In this document: positions 23,952-32,289 of the stretch, piece after piece
Layout: every line of letters starts with the position of its first letter
Numbering within the stretch: position 1 is the first letter of the stretch
Origin: JBMYRH01 sp049602155
GTDB lineage: Bacteria; Myxococcota_A; UBA9042; PHBI01; JBMYRH01
Length of the DNA stretch: 64,000 nucleotides
Assembly: GCA_049602155.1 (NCBI GenBank)
Contig: JBMYRH010000024.1
Span: 15,227 to 79,226, forward strand
Direction: 5' to 3'
Position numbers and translations under genes: made by a program
The notes under the pieces: model-generated
What the model was told of the DNA's origin: nothing
The model's input: only the letters and a program-made list of their open reading frames with translations
The model's database searches: none

Positions 23952-26900
23952 GTGGGAAGGGCAACACGTCGTCGATGGCTTAGGTGGGCTGCGCTATGCG
24001 GTCTGATGCTCTGTGGATGCGGCGAAGACGCTCCCCCTCAGGAGGCGCCAGCGGCACCTCAGCCGCCCCCTGCGGTGGTTGACGAAGCGCCCGCGCCAGC
24101 CCCGCCGCCTCCCGAACCTCGCTTCGCGGACGTGGTGTGGTTGGACGGTGTGCCCTCCGGGGTTATCCCGCTCTCTGAGGAGCGCCTCGTTCATCAGCGC
24201 CATCTCCGGCTGACCGATGCAGACGGAAAGGTGACTGTCGCCGAGCGCCTCTCTGGCGACCGCATGGGGCGGCGCTGGATAAGCGAAGAGGTCGCAGAGG
24301 GCGGCCGTCGGGTCACCCATCACGATGACAAGGGTGCTGTCGTGATGGTGGTGCAGATCACCGAGGGCGGCGCCAAGCTCGTGCGCGAGGACAAGGATGG
24401 CCGCCCGATAGACCCCGCCTGCGTCTACTACGCGGTCGAGCGTGACGACCAGGGTCGCGCGGTGTCCGAGACCTGCATGGGTGCGGCAGGGACCGCCATC
24501 GCGGACCGACACGGCGTGGCCAAGTGGACCTACGAATTGGATGACTTAGGGCGCCGCGTCGAGGCCCGGTCGTGGCTTAAAGGGGGACGCCCCATCGCGC
24601 CACTCGGGCGGACGTATGAGGGGGTGAAGCGCGTATGGGACGCCTACGGCGTGCTGATTCAGCGCTTGCGCTTGGGGCCGAACGGCAGGCCCGCCCCGGC
24701 CCAGGTCGCTGGCGTCACGAGCGAGGAGTGGGACCATGATGCCTCTGGGCGCTTGATCGAGCATCGCTATGAGGACGAGGCTGGCAGGAAGGTGCCTGGC
24801 CCCGCCGGGTGGTCGGTTCAGGCGTGGCGGTATGAGCCCGAGGGTGAGGGAGCGCGGGTCGTGATTCGACATGAAGGGCCCTCGGGGGCCCTGACCCGGC
24901 GGGCCGGGGACGGCGTAGCGCGTATCGACGAGGCCCGTGACGCCACGAATCGCCTGCTGAGCCGCTCGGTCTTTGACGTTGACGGCAGCCCGACCGTTGA
25001 GGGTGAAGCGCGGGCCCATCGGGTCGTCCACACCTATGACGACGCTGGTCGTCGAGCGAGCACTGCTTGGTTCGGGGTCGGAGGCCGACCGTCGACGCAC
25101 CCTGTGCTTGGGGTGCATCGCCGTGAGCACAGCTATGACGACGCGGGTCATGAGACGGCCTTGGCCTATCGAGACGGGCTAGGCGCCTTGGTGGCAGGCT
25201 CGGAAGGTTGGGCACGCCGTGTGACGCGCTACAACGACGACGGTCAGGTCGAGATCACCGCCTTTGAGGGGCCAGATGGGCAAGCAGTCGGTCGGGCTGA
25301 GGACGGCGTCGCGCGGCTCTTTCACTTCTACGGGTTTGAGGGGCGCCTGATGCAGATCGCGAGCTCGGGCACCTCGGGGCGTCCCATCGCCCGCGCTGGT
25401 GGTTATGGGCGCGAAGTCTGGGAGTATGATGACCAGGGGCGGGTGTCCGCGGAGGCCTGGTTCGATCTCCTCGAGGCGCCGATGACCCATCAAGGTCGTG
25501 ACTGTGCGCGAGAGACCCTCACGTACGACGCGCAGGGCTACGTCGCCGAGCGGCGCTGCGTCGACGCCGACGGCGCGCCCACCATCTCTTCGGTGTGGGA
25601 CGCGGCGGGCGTGCGCAAGGAGCGTGATAGCCGTGGTTTGGTGGTACGGGAGACGTGGCTGGATCCTTCCGGGGCGCCGACGATGACGCGCCGTGGCTAC
25701 GCGACCAAGGTGACGCGCTATGACGGACGAGGCGCGGTGTTTACGGTCTCTCTCCTGGACGCCCAAGGCCGCCCGACCTTTGGTACGGAGGGCTGGTCCG
25801 AACAGCGCTACGCGCGAGACCCTCAGGGGCGTGAAGTCAGCGTCAGGACCGTGGACACCTTGGGGAACTTGGTGGCCGATGCGTATGGCGTGGCTCAGCG
25901 CCAGACGACGCGGGTTGGTGCGTGGACCAAGACGCGGATGCTCGGGGTGGATGGTCAACCGATCGGCGTCGCGGGCGGCCTCGCTGGTCGCGATGTGAAG
26001 CGAGACGCCTGGGGTCGAGTGGTGGTTGAGACTGCGCTCGACGTCACGGGGCTACCCATACGCGACCCAGAGACGGGGTGCGCGACTTTGGAGACGGACT
26101 ATGACGCTTGGGGAGCCCCGGTGCTCAAGCGCTGCAAGGACCCTCAAGGGCTGCTCTCGTTGGGTCGGGGGGGCTGGGCCTCGCTCGTTCATGGCTACGA
26201 TGCGCGTGGTCGAGGGGTCTCGATCGAGCGCCTTGACACGGCCAAGCAGCCTGTCCTTGGTGAGGGGGGCTGGTTTAAGGAGCTCCGAAGTTACAGCGAC
26301 CGCGGCTGGCTGAGCCGTCGTGTCACCCTGGACCTCGAGGAAGGGCAGGTGGGCGCAGCGACGGTGCTCTCGCGGGACCTTCAGGGCCGCGTGGTCCGGG
26401 AACAGGCGCTCGGGCCGGCGGATGAGCCGGTGATGAACGCCGAGGGCTGGTCGGTGAAGCGCTTGGACTATGACGCCTTGGGGCGGCTGATCTCAGAGGG
26501 CTACACGGGGACCGAGGATATCTCTACGACGCGCCAAATCCTGCGCACACGCTACGGCCTCGGTGGCCGCGTTGTGGCCCGACGCTGGTTGGACGCCAAC
26601 GGCGCGGTGGCCTTGGGCCCTGAGGGCTGGGCCATCGAGCGCCTGACCTACGACTCTCGAGGTCGATTGGTGGCGCGCGTCTTCTTCGACACGAAGGACG
26701 AGCCTGGCATCGCGGGTCACCCGAGGACGGCCGAGCGTCATGTGCGCGATCGCATGGGGCGGCTCCTTGAGCGCCGGGCGATGGCCTCCTCGGACACGCT
26801 CATCGATGGGTTCGGGGTCGGCAAGCGTCGTTGGGCGATCGAGCGGCAGCGGTATGACGCACGGGGGCGTCGCACGTCACTGGCGATCTTCGACGTGGAG

Positions 26901-27356
26901 GATCGCCCCACGGTGGGCGCTGATGGCCTGCACCGCGTGCGATGGACGTGGGATGATCGCGGGCAGTTGCTCGTCCAAGAGCGCTTTGTCGCGCCTGGGC
27001 AGGGGGCCCCTCGGGGCTGGGCGCGGCAGGAGCACCGCTATGATCGCTTTGGGCGCCTGAGCGCCATCAACTATCAAGACACAATGGGTCAGGCAGCGAC
27101 CGTGTGGAATGGCGTGGCGCAGGTCAGGCTCAGCTATGGGCGAGACGGGCGCTTGGCCACCATGCGTTGGCAAAACGCGAAGGGCGAGGCCATGGACGCC
27201 AAGGTCTGTTTCCCTGGCGCGTTCTGTGCGCGCCGGGCCGTTCACGAGGCGAGGTACCGCTACGACGGCTCCGATGAACCCGTCGAGATGACCCTCCATG
27301 ACCGTCGCGGTGCGGTGCGAAAGACGTTGGACTGCGCTAAGGGGCAGTGTTTCTAG
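23952..27356 (+). CDS. Giant lipoprotein of ~30 YD/RHS-like repeats
   Basis: A GTG at 23952 gives a compact lipoprotein signal (RRRWLRWAALCGLMLCGC); a GTG at 23892 would add 20 residues. A Pro/Ala spacer follows. Then about 30 tandem repeats of 32-34 residues occupy almost the whole protein, with consensus Y-D-x-x-G-R-(7-9 x)-D-x-x-G-x-P-(5 x)-G-W-[AS]-x(4). The YDxxGR core matches the YD repeat of RHS/tenascin-type shells. There is no RHS hyper-conserved core domain, no PAAR or VgrG-like region and no C-terminal toxin: the protein ends in two Cys-bearing segments (CFPGAFCARR and CAKGQCF). It is probably a long beta-structured surface protein of unknown role. Confidence 0.82.
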   Translation: MGRATRRRWLRWAALCGLMLCGCGEDAPPQEAPAAPQPPPAVVDEAPAPAPPPPEPRFADVVWLDGVPSGVIPLSEERLVHQRHLRLTDADGKVTVAERLSGDRMGRRWISEEVAEGGRRVTHHDDKGAVVMVVQITEGGAKLVREDKDGRPIDPACVYYAVERDDQGRAVSETCMGAAGTAIADRHGVAKWTYELDDLGRRVEARSWLKGGRPIAPLGRTYEGVKRVWDAYGVLIQRLRLGPNGRPAPAQVAGVTSEEWDHDASGRLIEHRYEDEAGRKVPGPAGWSVQAWRYEPEGEGARVVIRHEGPSGALTRRAGDGVARIDEARDATNRLLSRSVFDVDGSPTVEGEARAHRVVHTYDDAGRRASTAWFGVGGRPSTHPVLGVHRREHSYDDAGHETALAYRDGLGALVAGSEGWARRVTRYNDDGQVEITAFEGPDGQAVGRAEDGVARLFHFYGFEGRLMQIASSGTSGRPIARAGGYGREVWEYDDQGRVSAEAWFDLLEAPMTHQGRDCARETLTYDAQGYVAERRCVDADGAPTISSVWDAAGVRKERDSRGLVVRETWLDPSGAPTMTRRGYATKVTRYDGRGAVFTVSLLDAQGRPTFGTEGWSEQRYARDPQGREVSVRTVDTLGNLVADAYGVAQRQTTRVGAWTKTRMLGVDGQPIGVAGGLAGRDVKRDAWGRVVVETALDVTGLPIRDPETGCATLETDYDAWGAPVLKRCKDPQGLLSLGRGGWASLVHGYDARGRGVSIERLDTAKQPVLGEGGWFKELRSYSDRGWLSRRVTLDLEEGQVGAATVLSRDLQGRVVREQALGPADEPVMNAEGWSVKRLDYDALGRLISEGYTGTEDISTTRQILRTRYGLGGRVVARRWLDANGAVALGPEGWAIERLTYDSRGRLVARVFFDTKDEPGIAGHPRTAERHVRDRMGRLLERRAMASSDTLIDGFGVGKRRWAIERQRYDARGRRTSLAIFDVEDRPTVGADGLHRVRWTWDDRGQLLVQERFVAPGQGAPRGWARQEHRYDRFGRLSAINYQDTMGQAATVWNGVAQVRLSYGRDGRLATMRWQNAKGEAMDAKVCFPGAFCARRAVHEARYRYDGSDEPVEMTLHDRRGAVRKTLDCAKGQCF
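24230..27340 (+). repeat. Block of ~30 protein-level YD-like repeats
   Basis: Units of about 96-102 bases are divergent at DNA level but keep the YDxxGR / DxxGxP / GW[AS] positions. Their divergence shows an old, maintained array rather than recent slippage. Confidence 0.8.
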
Positions 27357-27368
27357 TCGGCGAGAGGC

Positions 27369-29279
27369 TTAGCCGCCCATGTAGAAGACGAGGGTGTAGC
27401 CCGTCTCGTCGTAGCAGCTCATCCATGGGTCGACGGTCATACATCCGCAGTCGCCTTGTCCGCAGTCCTCGGCGAGCGCGCCGCAGCTGTTGAAGAACAG
27501 CGGCTGATCGGGGCCCATCACGTCGTTCATCGAGATCGTGCACATCTCGCTCTCGGCCAGGCACGTCGTGTCACCGCAGGCGAAGGTCTCCTCAGAGCCG
27601 AGGTTGCACCCTCCATAGGTGAAGACATCGTAGCCCATCGCCTGCTGTTCGCAGGCGTTGGTGGTGCTCACCGGACCGCAGCCACAGGCCCCGACGCCGC
27701 CGTCGTCGCAGGCCTCGGGTAACGCTGCGCAGTTACCCATCGAGCCCCAGATCCCGCAGTCGTCATTTGGGAAATCACAGAAGAACCCGTCATGACACTC
27801 CTTGCTCGTCTGGCATACGCAGGCTTTCTTAGAGCAGTTAAAGCTCTCGCTCACGAGACCGCTCTCGGCGCAGAAGCAGGTGTTGCAGCCATCGCCTGCT
27901 TCGATGCTCTCACCGGGTGTACAGGTCTCAGCGTCGGGGCACTCGATGATGGTCCATCCGCACGCGCCGTCGTCTTGCATCTCGCAGTCCGAGGGCCCGG
28001 CGGTGGTCACACCGTCATCGCACAGGGTGTTGGGCATCCCAGGCATGGGCCCGCAGTCCGCTTCGGTGCATTGGGGCTCCTGGCACTGACCCTCGAGGCA
28101 CACCATGCCCTGCTCGGCGCAGTCTTGAGGGGGAAGTCCAGGTGACATGATGCACTCTCCAGTCTGCGGGTCGCACTCTTGATAGGTGCCGCTGTGAGCG
28201 ACGCTGCCCTCGCAAAAGGGAGGCGTGCTTGGGCAGGAGACGGCTGCGCAGAGCCCTTGTTCGTCCTCTACGCAGGCGCCGTCGACACACACGAGGCCGA
28301 TCTCGGCGCAGTCCTCTGGGCCCTCCGAGGCGGAGATCACGCACTCTCCATTCTCCGGGTTGCACGTGTAGATGCCGCCATAGACCGCGGTGCTCCCGTC
28401 ACAGTAGGACGCGCCGTTTTCGCAGACGACCTCTGCGCAGAGGTCTTCATCCCCCTCCACACAGGCCCCTTCGACACAGATGAGCCCTTGAGCTTCGCAG
28501 TCCTCGGACTGCATGGGATCCCAATAGCAGCCCCAATCGACGTCGCAGTAGCCCTCGCCGTTGGTCGTGACAGCGACATTGTCCTCACAGTACGCCTGGT
28601 CCTCGACGGTGCAATCGAGCTCTTCGCAGTTGTACTCATCGCCTTCGACACATGCACCGTCGACGCAGATGCCACCGTTCGGGCAGGTCTGTGGCATTCC
28701 TTCACCCAGGCACTCACCTGTTTCCGGCTGACAGGTCGTCAGGCCGCCCCCGAAGACCTCCGTGTCACTGACGCAATAGCTCTCGATGGGTTCACAGATC
28801 ACGTCGGCACAGAGGTCGGTGTCGTCTTCGACGCACTGGCCGTCGACACAGGCCATCCCATCGGCAGCGCAGTCAAAGGGCTGCTCGGCGGTGGAGGCTA
28901 AGCACTCCCCTGATTCGTCGTCACAGGATTGCTCCCACCCGGGATGGAACCAAGTCCCCTCGCAGGTGTCCGGTACGCTTTTGCAGTTCTCTTCGTTGCA
29001 CGGCTCGGGATCAGGACATGTGACCATGGTCCACCCGCACTCTCCGTCTTCCTGGCGTTCACAGGGCCCTGGTCCGGCCGTGGTGACGCCGTCGTCGCAG
29101 AGGTAGTTCGGCGCACCGATGGATGGTCCACACGCCTCTTCGGTGCAGGGTGCGTCTTCCACCACGCCGCTGGTGTCGTCCCCTGGAAGGTCGTCGGAGG
29201 CCTCCTCACAGCCCGTCAGCGTGAGCCATGAGAGCGTGAGTGCAGTGAGCAGAGTTCGTGAGGTCAGCGCAGGTTGCAT
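27369..29279 (-). CDS. Cys-rich repeat lipoprotein
   Basis: The ATG at 29279 follows a GGAG site and gives a lipoprotein signal ending LTGC. Two copies of a segment of the form CGP..G.PN.LCDDGVTTAGP..C...G.CGWT...CP flank five tandem ~60-residue repeats. Each repeat has the pattern DLCA.V.C....YC......C....GEC.....DCA..G..CVDGACVE. The C-terminal ~180 residues hold further Cys clusters without clear repeats (CFCAESG, CVCQTSKEC, CGCGPVS). All this implies many disulfides and an extracellular location. No enzyme motif is present. It is convergent with the YD-repeat gene. Confidence 0.85.
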   Translation of the reverse strand: MQPALTSRTLLTALTLSWLTLTGCEEASDDLPGDDTSGVVEDAPCTEEACGPSIGAPNYLCDDGVTTAGPGPCERQEDGECGWTMVTCPDPEPCNEENCKSVPDTCEGTWFHPGWEQSCDDESGECLASTAEQPFDCAADGMACVDGQCVEDDTDLCADVICEPIESYCVSDTEVFGGGLTTCQPETGECLGEGMPQTCPNGGICVDGACVEGDEYNCEELDCTVEDQAYCEDNVAVTTNGEGYCDVDWGCYWDPMQSEDCEAQGLICVEGACVEGDEDLCAEVVCENGASYCDGSTAVYGGIYTCNPENGECVISASEGPEDCAEIGLVCVDGACVEDEQGLCAAVSCPSTPPFCEGSVAHSGTYQECDPQTGECIMSPGLPPQDCAEQGMVCLEGQCQEPQCTEADCGPMPGMPNTLCDDGVTTAGPSDCEMQDDGACGWTIIECPDAETCTPGESIEAGDGCNTCFCAESGLVSESFNCSKKACVCQTSKECHDGFFCDFPNDDCGIWGSMGNCAALPEACDDGGVGACGCGPVSTTNACEQQAMGYDVFTYGGCNLGSEETFACGDTTCLAESEMCTISMNDVMGPDQPLFFNSCGALAEDCGQGDCGCMTVDPWMSCYDETGYTLVFYMGG

Positions 29280-29425
29280 AGTCGACTCCAAAGAGGGCGC
29301 GCAAAGAAAGACAGGGTGCGCGACGGGCGGAGTCTACGAATACGGATGGACCGTGTCGCATTCAAGGCCCCCACACGGAGCCCATGGAGGGCGTTATTCG
29401 TGACGTATAAAGGCAGTGTCGAGCC

Positions 29426-29456
29426 AAAAAAAAACCCCGACGCGAGTGCGCCGGGG
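29426..29456 (-). terminator. Intrinsic terminator of the FKBP gene
   Basis: On the minus strand a 9-bp stem (CCCCGGCGC / GCGTCGGGG, one G-U pair) with an ACTC loop is followed directly by nine Ts. It lies 27 bases after the stop of the FKBP lipoprotein gene. Confidence 0.92.
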
Positions 29457-29482
29457 CTTTCAGTTCAATGCGACGAGTCGCC

Positions 29483-30409
29483 TTATTTCTTAGCTGCGGG
29501 TGCAGCAGGCTTTGCAGGCGCCTCAGGTGCGGCCGGCTTGCCAGCCGGAGGAGCGGGCGCTGCGGTCGCGGGCTTGCGGATCTTCTGCATGCACTCTTGG
29601 ATCTTCTGCATGTAGGGCTGAAGCTTCTGCATCTGATCGGGGGTCGGGCGACCCGGCGGGCGGATGCCACGGAGCTTCATCATAGCGGGCTGGGCGCAGC
29701 CCATGTCCTCGCACTTGCAGACCGACTCAGCGGCGTCCTTGAGGGCAGCCTCGAACTCACCGAAGAGCTTCTTCATCTCCTCGGGGCTCGGTGCCTTCTT
29801 GATCTCAAGCAGCTCGACGTCGAAGACGAGCGTGCCCGCAGGAGCGCCAGGGCGACGGGGGGTCTCACCGTAGGCGAGGTTACCCGGGATCCAGAAGCGA
29901 CGCTTCTCGCCGACCGTCATGAGGCCAACGCCCTCGGTCCAGCCCTTGATCACGCCGTTGAGCGGGAACTCGGTGGGCTTGCCGCGCTTGACGGAGCTGT
30001 CGAACATCTTGCCGTCAGTCGTCCAGCCTGTGTAGTGCACCTTGACGGTGTCCTCAGCGGCGGGCTTCTCGGTGCCTGTGCCCTTGTTGAGCACCTTGAA
30101 CGCCAGGCCGCTGTCGGTCTTGGTGGCGTCCGCAGGCGCGGCTGCGACGTCAGGAGGTGCCGGCAGGTCGCCAGGCTTGGGGCCCTCTGCAGCAGCGGGT
30201 GCAGCAGCGGCGGGCTTGGCGGCAGGCTTTGCAGCCTCAGCCTTCTTGGCCTCGGGCTTGGCCTCGGGCTTTGCAGCCTCGGGCTTAGCGGCCTCCTTGG
30301 CCTCGGGCTTGGCGGCCTCGGGCGCGGGGGTTGGGGCGGCGCTGTCGCCCGACTTGCCACAGCCGGTGAACGCGAGAGCGGAGATCAAAAGCAGGGTGTA
30401 CGTTTTCAT
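29483..30409 (-). CDS. FKBP-type peptidyl-prolyl isomerase lipoprotein
   Basis: The ATG at 30409 opens a lipoprotein signal (LLLISALAFTGC). An extended Ala/Lys/Glu/Pro spacer (repeated EAAKPEAK units) lifts the FKBP domain away from the membrane. The domain shows VKVHYTGWTTDGKMFDSS, a FPLNGVIKGWTEG loop, EKRRFWIPGNLAYGE and a GTLVFDVELLEI end, all hallmark FKBP elements. A C-terminal ~100-residue extension has CKCEDMGC and a Met/Gln-rich helix (QKLQPYMQKIQECMQKI), then another Ala/Pro tail. It probably assists folding of exported proteins. A strong terminator follows. Confidence 0.95.
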   Translation of the reverse strand: MKTYTLLLISALAFTGCGKSGDSAAPTPAPEAAKPEAKEAAKPEAAKPEAKPEAKKAEAAKPAAKPAAAAPAAAEGPKPGDLPAPPDVAAAPADATKTDSGLAFKVLNKGTGTEKPAAEDTVKVHYTGWTTDGKMFDSSVKRGKPTEFPLNGVIKGWTEGVGLMTVGEKRRFWIPGNLAYGETPRRPGAPAGTLVFDVELLEIKKAPSPEEMKKLFGEFEAALKDAAESVCKCEDMGCAQPAMMKLRGIRPPGRPTPDQMQKLQPYMQKIQECMQKIRKPATAAPAPPAGKPAAPEAPAKPAAPAAKK

Positions 30410-30557
30410 AAGCCGGGGACCTTGCACGACGTCGGGGCGGCTGGCAAGTGCCTTCGAAGTTCATGAGATCGTGAAGGGCTTTGTGCCGGCGCATGACGTG
30501 GGGAGGGGCATCGAACCCGCCGGCAGGCTTTGGCGCTGGCGCCGGTCCCTCTGGGTG

Positions 30558-31541
30558 CTATTCGATCTTCAGCGGGGCCCCGTTCACGCGCATGGAGGCC
30601 TCGATGGCCTCGATGACTCGGACCACTCGGACGCCGAATGCGCCGTCGCTGATCGATGATCGTCCCGTCCGAATGGCGTCGATGAAACGATCACATTGGG
30701 CGCGGAGGGGCTCGTCACCGGGGACATCGGGGACGTGGAGATCGAGATCTCGGGTGCAGTCATCGGGGGATGATTTCCGATACACACGCACGGGGTCCGC
30801 CGAGCGGGTATCGTCGAAGGAGACGAGGGCACGGTCTCCGACCAAGGTCACATCTCGCGTCTTCCCAGGGTTGAGCCAGGAGACGTGCAGGTTCACCAGC
30901 ACGTCGTTGGGGTAGGTCAAGGTCGTGAACACAGTGTCGGCGCGGTCGTGCTCAGGGGAGGTCCAGGCGCCGCCGACTGCGGACACGCTGAGTGGATCGG
31001 TGTCGAGCCAGCGCAGGACCATCGAGATGTCATGCGACGCCAGATCCCATGCAGCGCTCACGTCGCGCCGGACGGGGCCTTGATTGGTGCGGATCATGGA
31101 GATGTAGCTGAGCCGACCGAGGGCCCCTTCGGTCAAGAGGCGACGCACCAATTCGACCCCAGGGTTGTGCACGAAGACGTGCCCGACCATCAGCGTTAGA
31201 TCAGCGTCGTCCGCCCGCTTGGTCAGGTCACGCGCTTCGTCGAGGTTGGCGGTCAGGGGCTTCTCGATGAAGAGGTGCTTCCCCTGCGCGATGGCCGCAA
31301 GGCCGAGGCGATAGTGGGTCGCCGTCGGGGTGGCGATGACGACGGCGGTCACCGCGGGATCGCTCAGGGCGTCGCCCAAGGTCGCTGTGGCGCGGACATC
31401 AGGGTGACGCGCGACGATGCGCTGCCGCGCGGCCGGATCGAGGTCGACGACCCATCGGACACGCGCGTGAGCGCTTCGGTGGAATGTGCGGATGAGGTTG
31501 GGGCCCCACAGCCCAGCACCAATGACGGCGAGCTCGATCAT
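30558..31541 (-). CDS. Gfo/Idh/MocA family oxidoreductase
   Basis: A 327-residue NAD(P)-dependent sugar or sugar-nucleotide dehydrogenase-like protein. The Rossmann motif AVIGAGLWGPN, the VIATPT segment, the EKPLT catalytic-lysine motif and the DLASHDI segment with the second-domain histidine are all visible. Members act on UDP-sugars, inositol or related compounds; the exact substrate cannot be told. It is divergent from the formyltransferase gene with 52 bases between starts, so shared control is likely. Together with the nearby formyltransferase and GT2 enzyme this hints at modified-sugar glycan synthesis. Confidence 0.93.
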   Translation of the reverse strand: MIELAVIGAGLWGPNLIRTFHRSAHARVRWVVDLDPAARQRIVARHPDVRATATLGDALSDPAVTAVVIATPTATHYRLGLAAIAQGKHLFIEKPLTANLDEARDLTKRADDADLTLMVGHVFVHNPGVELVRRLLTEGALGRLSYISMIRTNQGPVRRDVSAAWDLASHDISMVLRWLDTDPLSVSAVGGAWTSPEHDRADTVFTTLTYPNDVLVNLHVSWLNPGKTRDVTLVGDRALVSFDDTRSADPVRVYRKSSPDDCTRDLDLHVPDVPGDEPLRAQCDRFIDAIRTGRSSISDGAFGVRVVRVIEAIEASMRVNGAPLKIE

Positions 31542-31593
31542 GCCCTCATTGGTATCAGGTGACAGCCCGGGGACCAACTGAGATAGTGGCCGC

Positions 31594-32253
31594 ATGGAAG
31601 AGGCCGAGGTCACTCAGGTGGTCCTGCTCGGGAAGGGGGACCTGGCGATTCGAGTCGGTCAGTGGCTCCGCGATGCGCCGGGCTATGCGCTCTCATGGGT
31701 CGTCCCGGTGCTCCCGGAGCCGACTTGGACCGGCTCGCTTCGCGCGTGGGCGCAGGCCGAAGGGGTCCCCGTCGTGGAGAGCGGTCGATGGCAGGACCTG
31801 CCGGCGTCCTTCTCTCCGGATCTCGCGCTCTCGATCTTCTGCCACCAGATCTTCCCGCCAAGGTTCATCACTCGCTGCGGTCGTATCTTGAACCTGCACA
31901 ACTCCCCTTTGCCGCGCTACCGGGGGATGGCCCCCATTAACTGGGCGCTCAAGAACGGCGAGCGTGAGCACGGCGTCACCCTCCACGAGATCACCCCGTC
32001 GATTGACGCCGGCCCGATCGTGGCGCAACTGCGCTACCCCATTGCGCCAGAGTCCGATGAGGTCATCGACGTCTATCGCCGGGCATTGGAGCACGGTTGG
32101 GCCTTGATGGCGGACTGCTTACCGCGCCTGCAGAGCCTCACGAGTCACCCTCAGGACGAGGCTCAGGCGACTCACTATACAGCCCGCGATTTAGACGCCT
32201 TGGGTGACCGACGTTGGTTCACTCGGCAGGAGGGTGGACCCCGAGAGAGGTGA
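31594..32253 (+). CDS. Formyltransferase-family protein
   Basis: A 219-residue protein with the formyl-tetrahydrofolate transferase core. Key family residues are visible in LNLHNSPLPRYRGMAPINW (the conserved Asn, His and SxLPxYRG) and SIDAGPI (the catalytic Asp). The N-terminal Rossmann half reads VVLLGKGDLAIRV. It is too short for Fmt (about 310 residues) and lacks its C-terminal tRNA-binding domain. A role on amino-sugar nucleotides, as in ArnA- or VioF-like enzymes, is more likely than tRNA formylation. The divergent Gfo/Idh gene supports this reading. Confidence 0.87.
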   Translation: MEEAEVTQVVLLGKGDLAIRVGQWLRDAPGYALSWVVPVLPEPTWTGSLRAWAQAEGVPVVESGRWQDLPASFSPDLALSIFCHQIFPPRFITRCGRILNLHNSPLPRYRGMAPINWALKNGEREHGVTLHEITPSIDAGPIVAQLRYPIAPESDEVIDVYRRALEHGWALMADCLPRLQSLTSHPQDEAQATHYTARDLDALGDRRWFTRQEGGPRER

Positions 32254-32289
32254 GCAGGTCATGGACAAACGCCCTCGGACTGTTCGACG

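Noticed and set aside
23952..27356. RHS polymorphic toxin
   Set aside because: There are YD repeats but no RHS core motif, no DPxG-type cleavage site, no variable toxin end and no immunity gene downstream.
30490..30530. tRNA-like T-loop (GGGTTCGATGCC on the minus strand)
   Set aside because: The stem does not pair beyond three bases, and no acceptor, D or anticodon arms could be drawn around it.
31594..32253. Methionyl-tRNA formyltransferase (Fmt)
   Set aside because: It is about 90 residues too short and lacks the C-terminal tRNA-binding domain; the genomic context is not the def-fmt operon.
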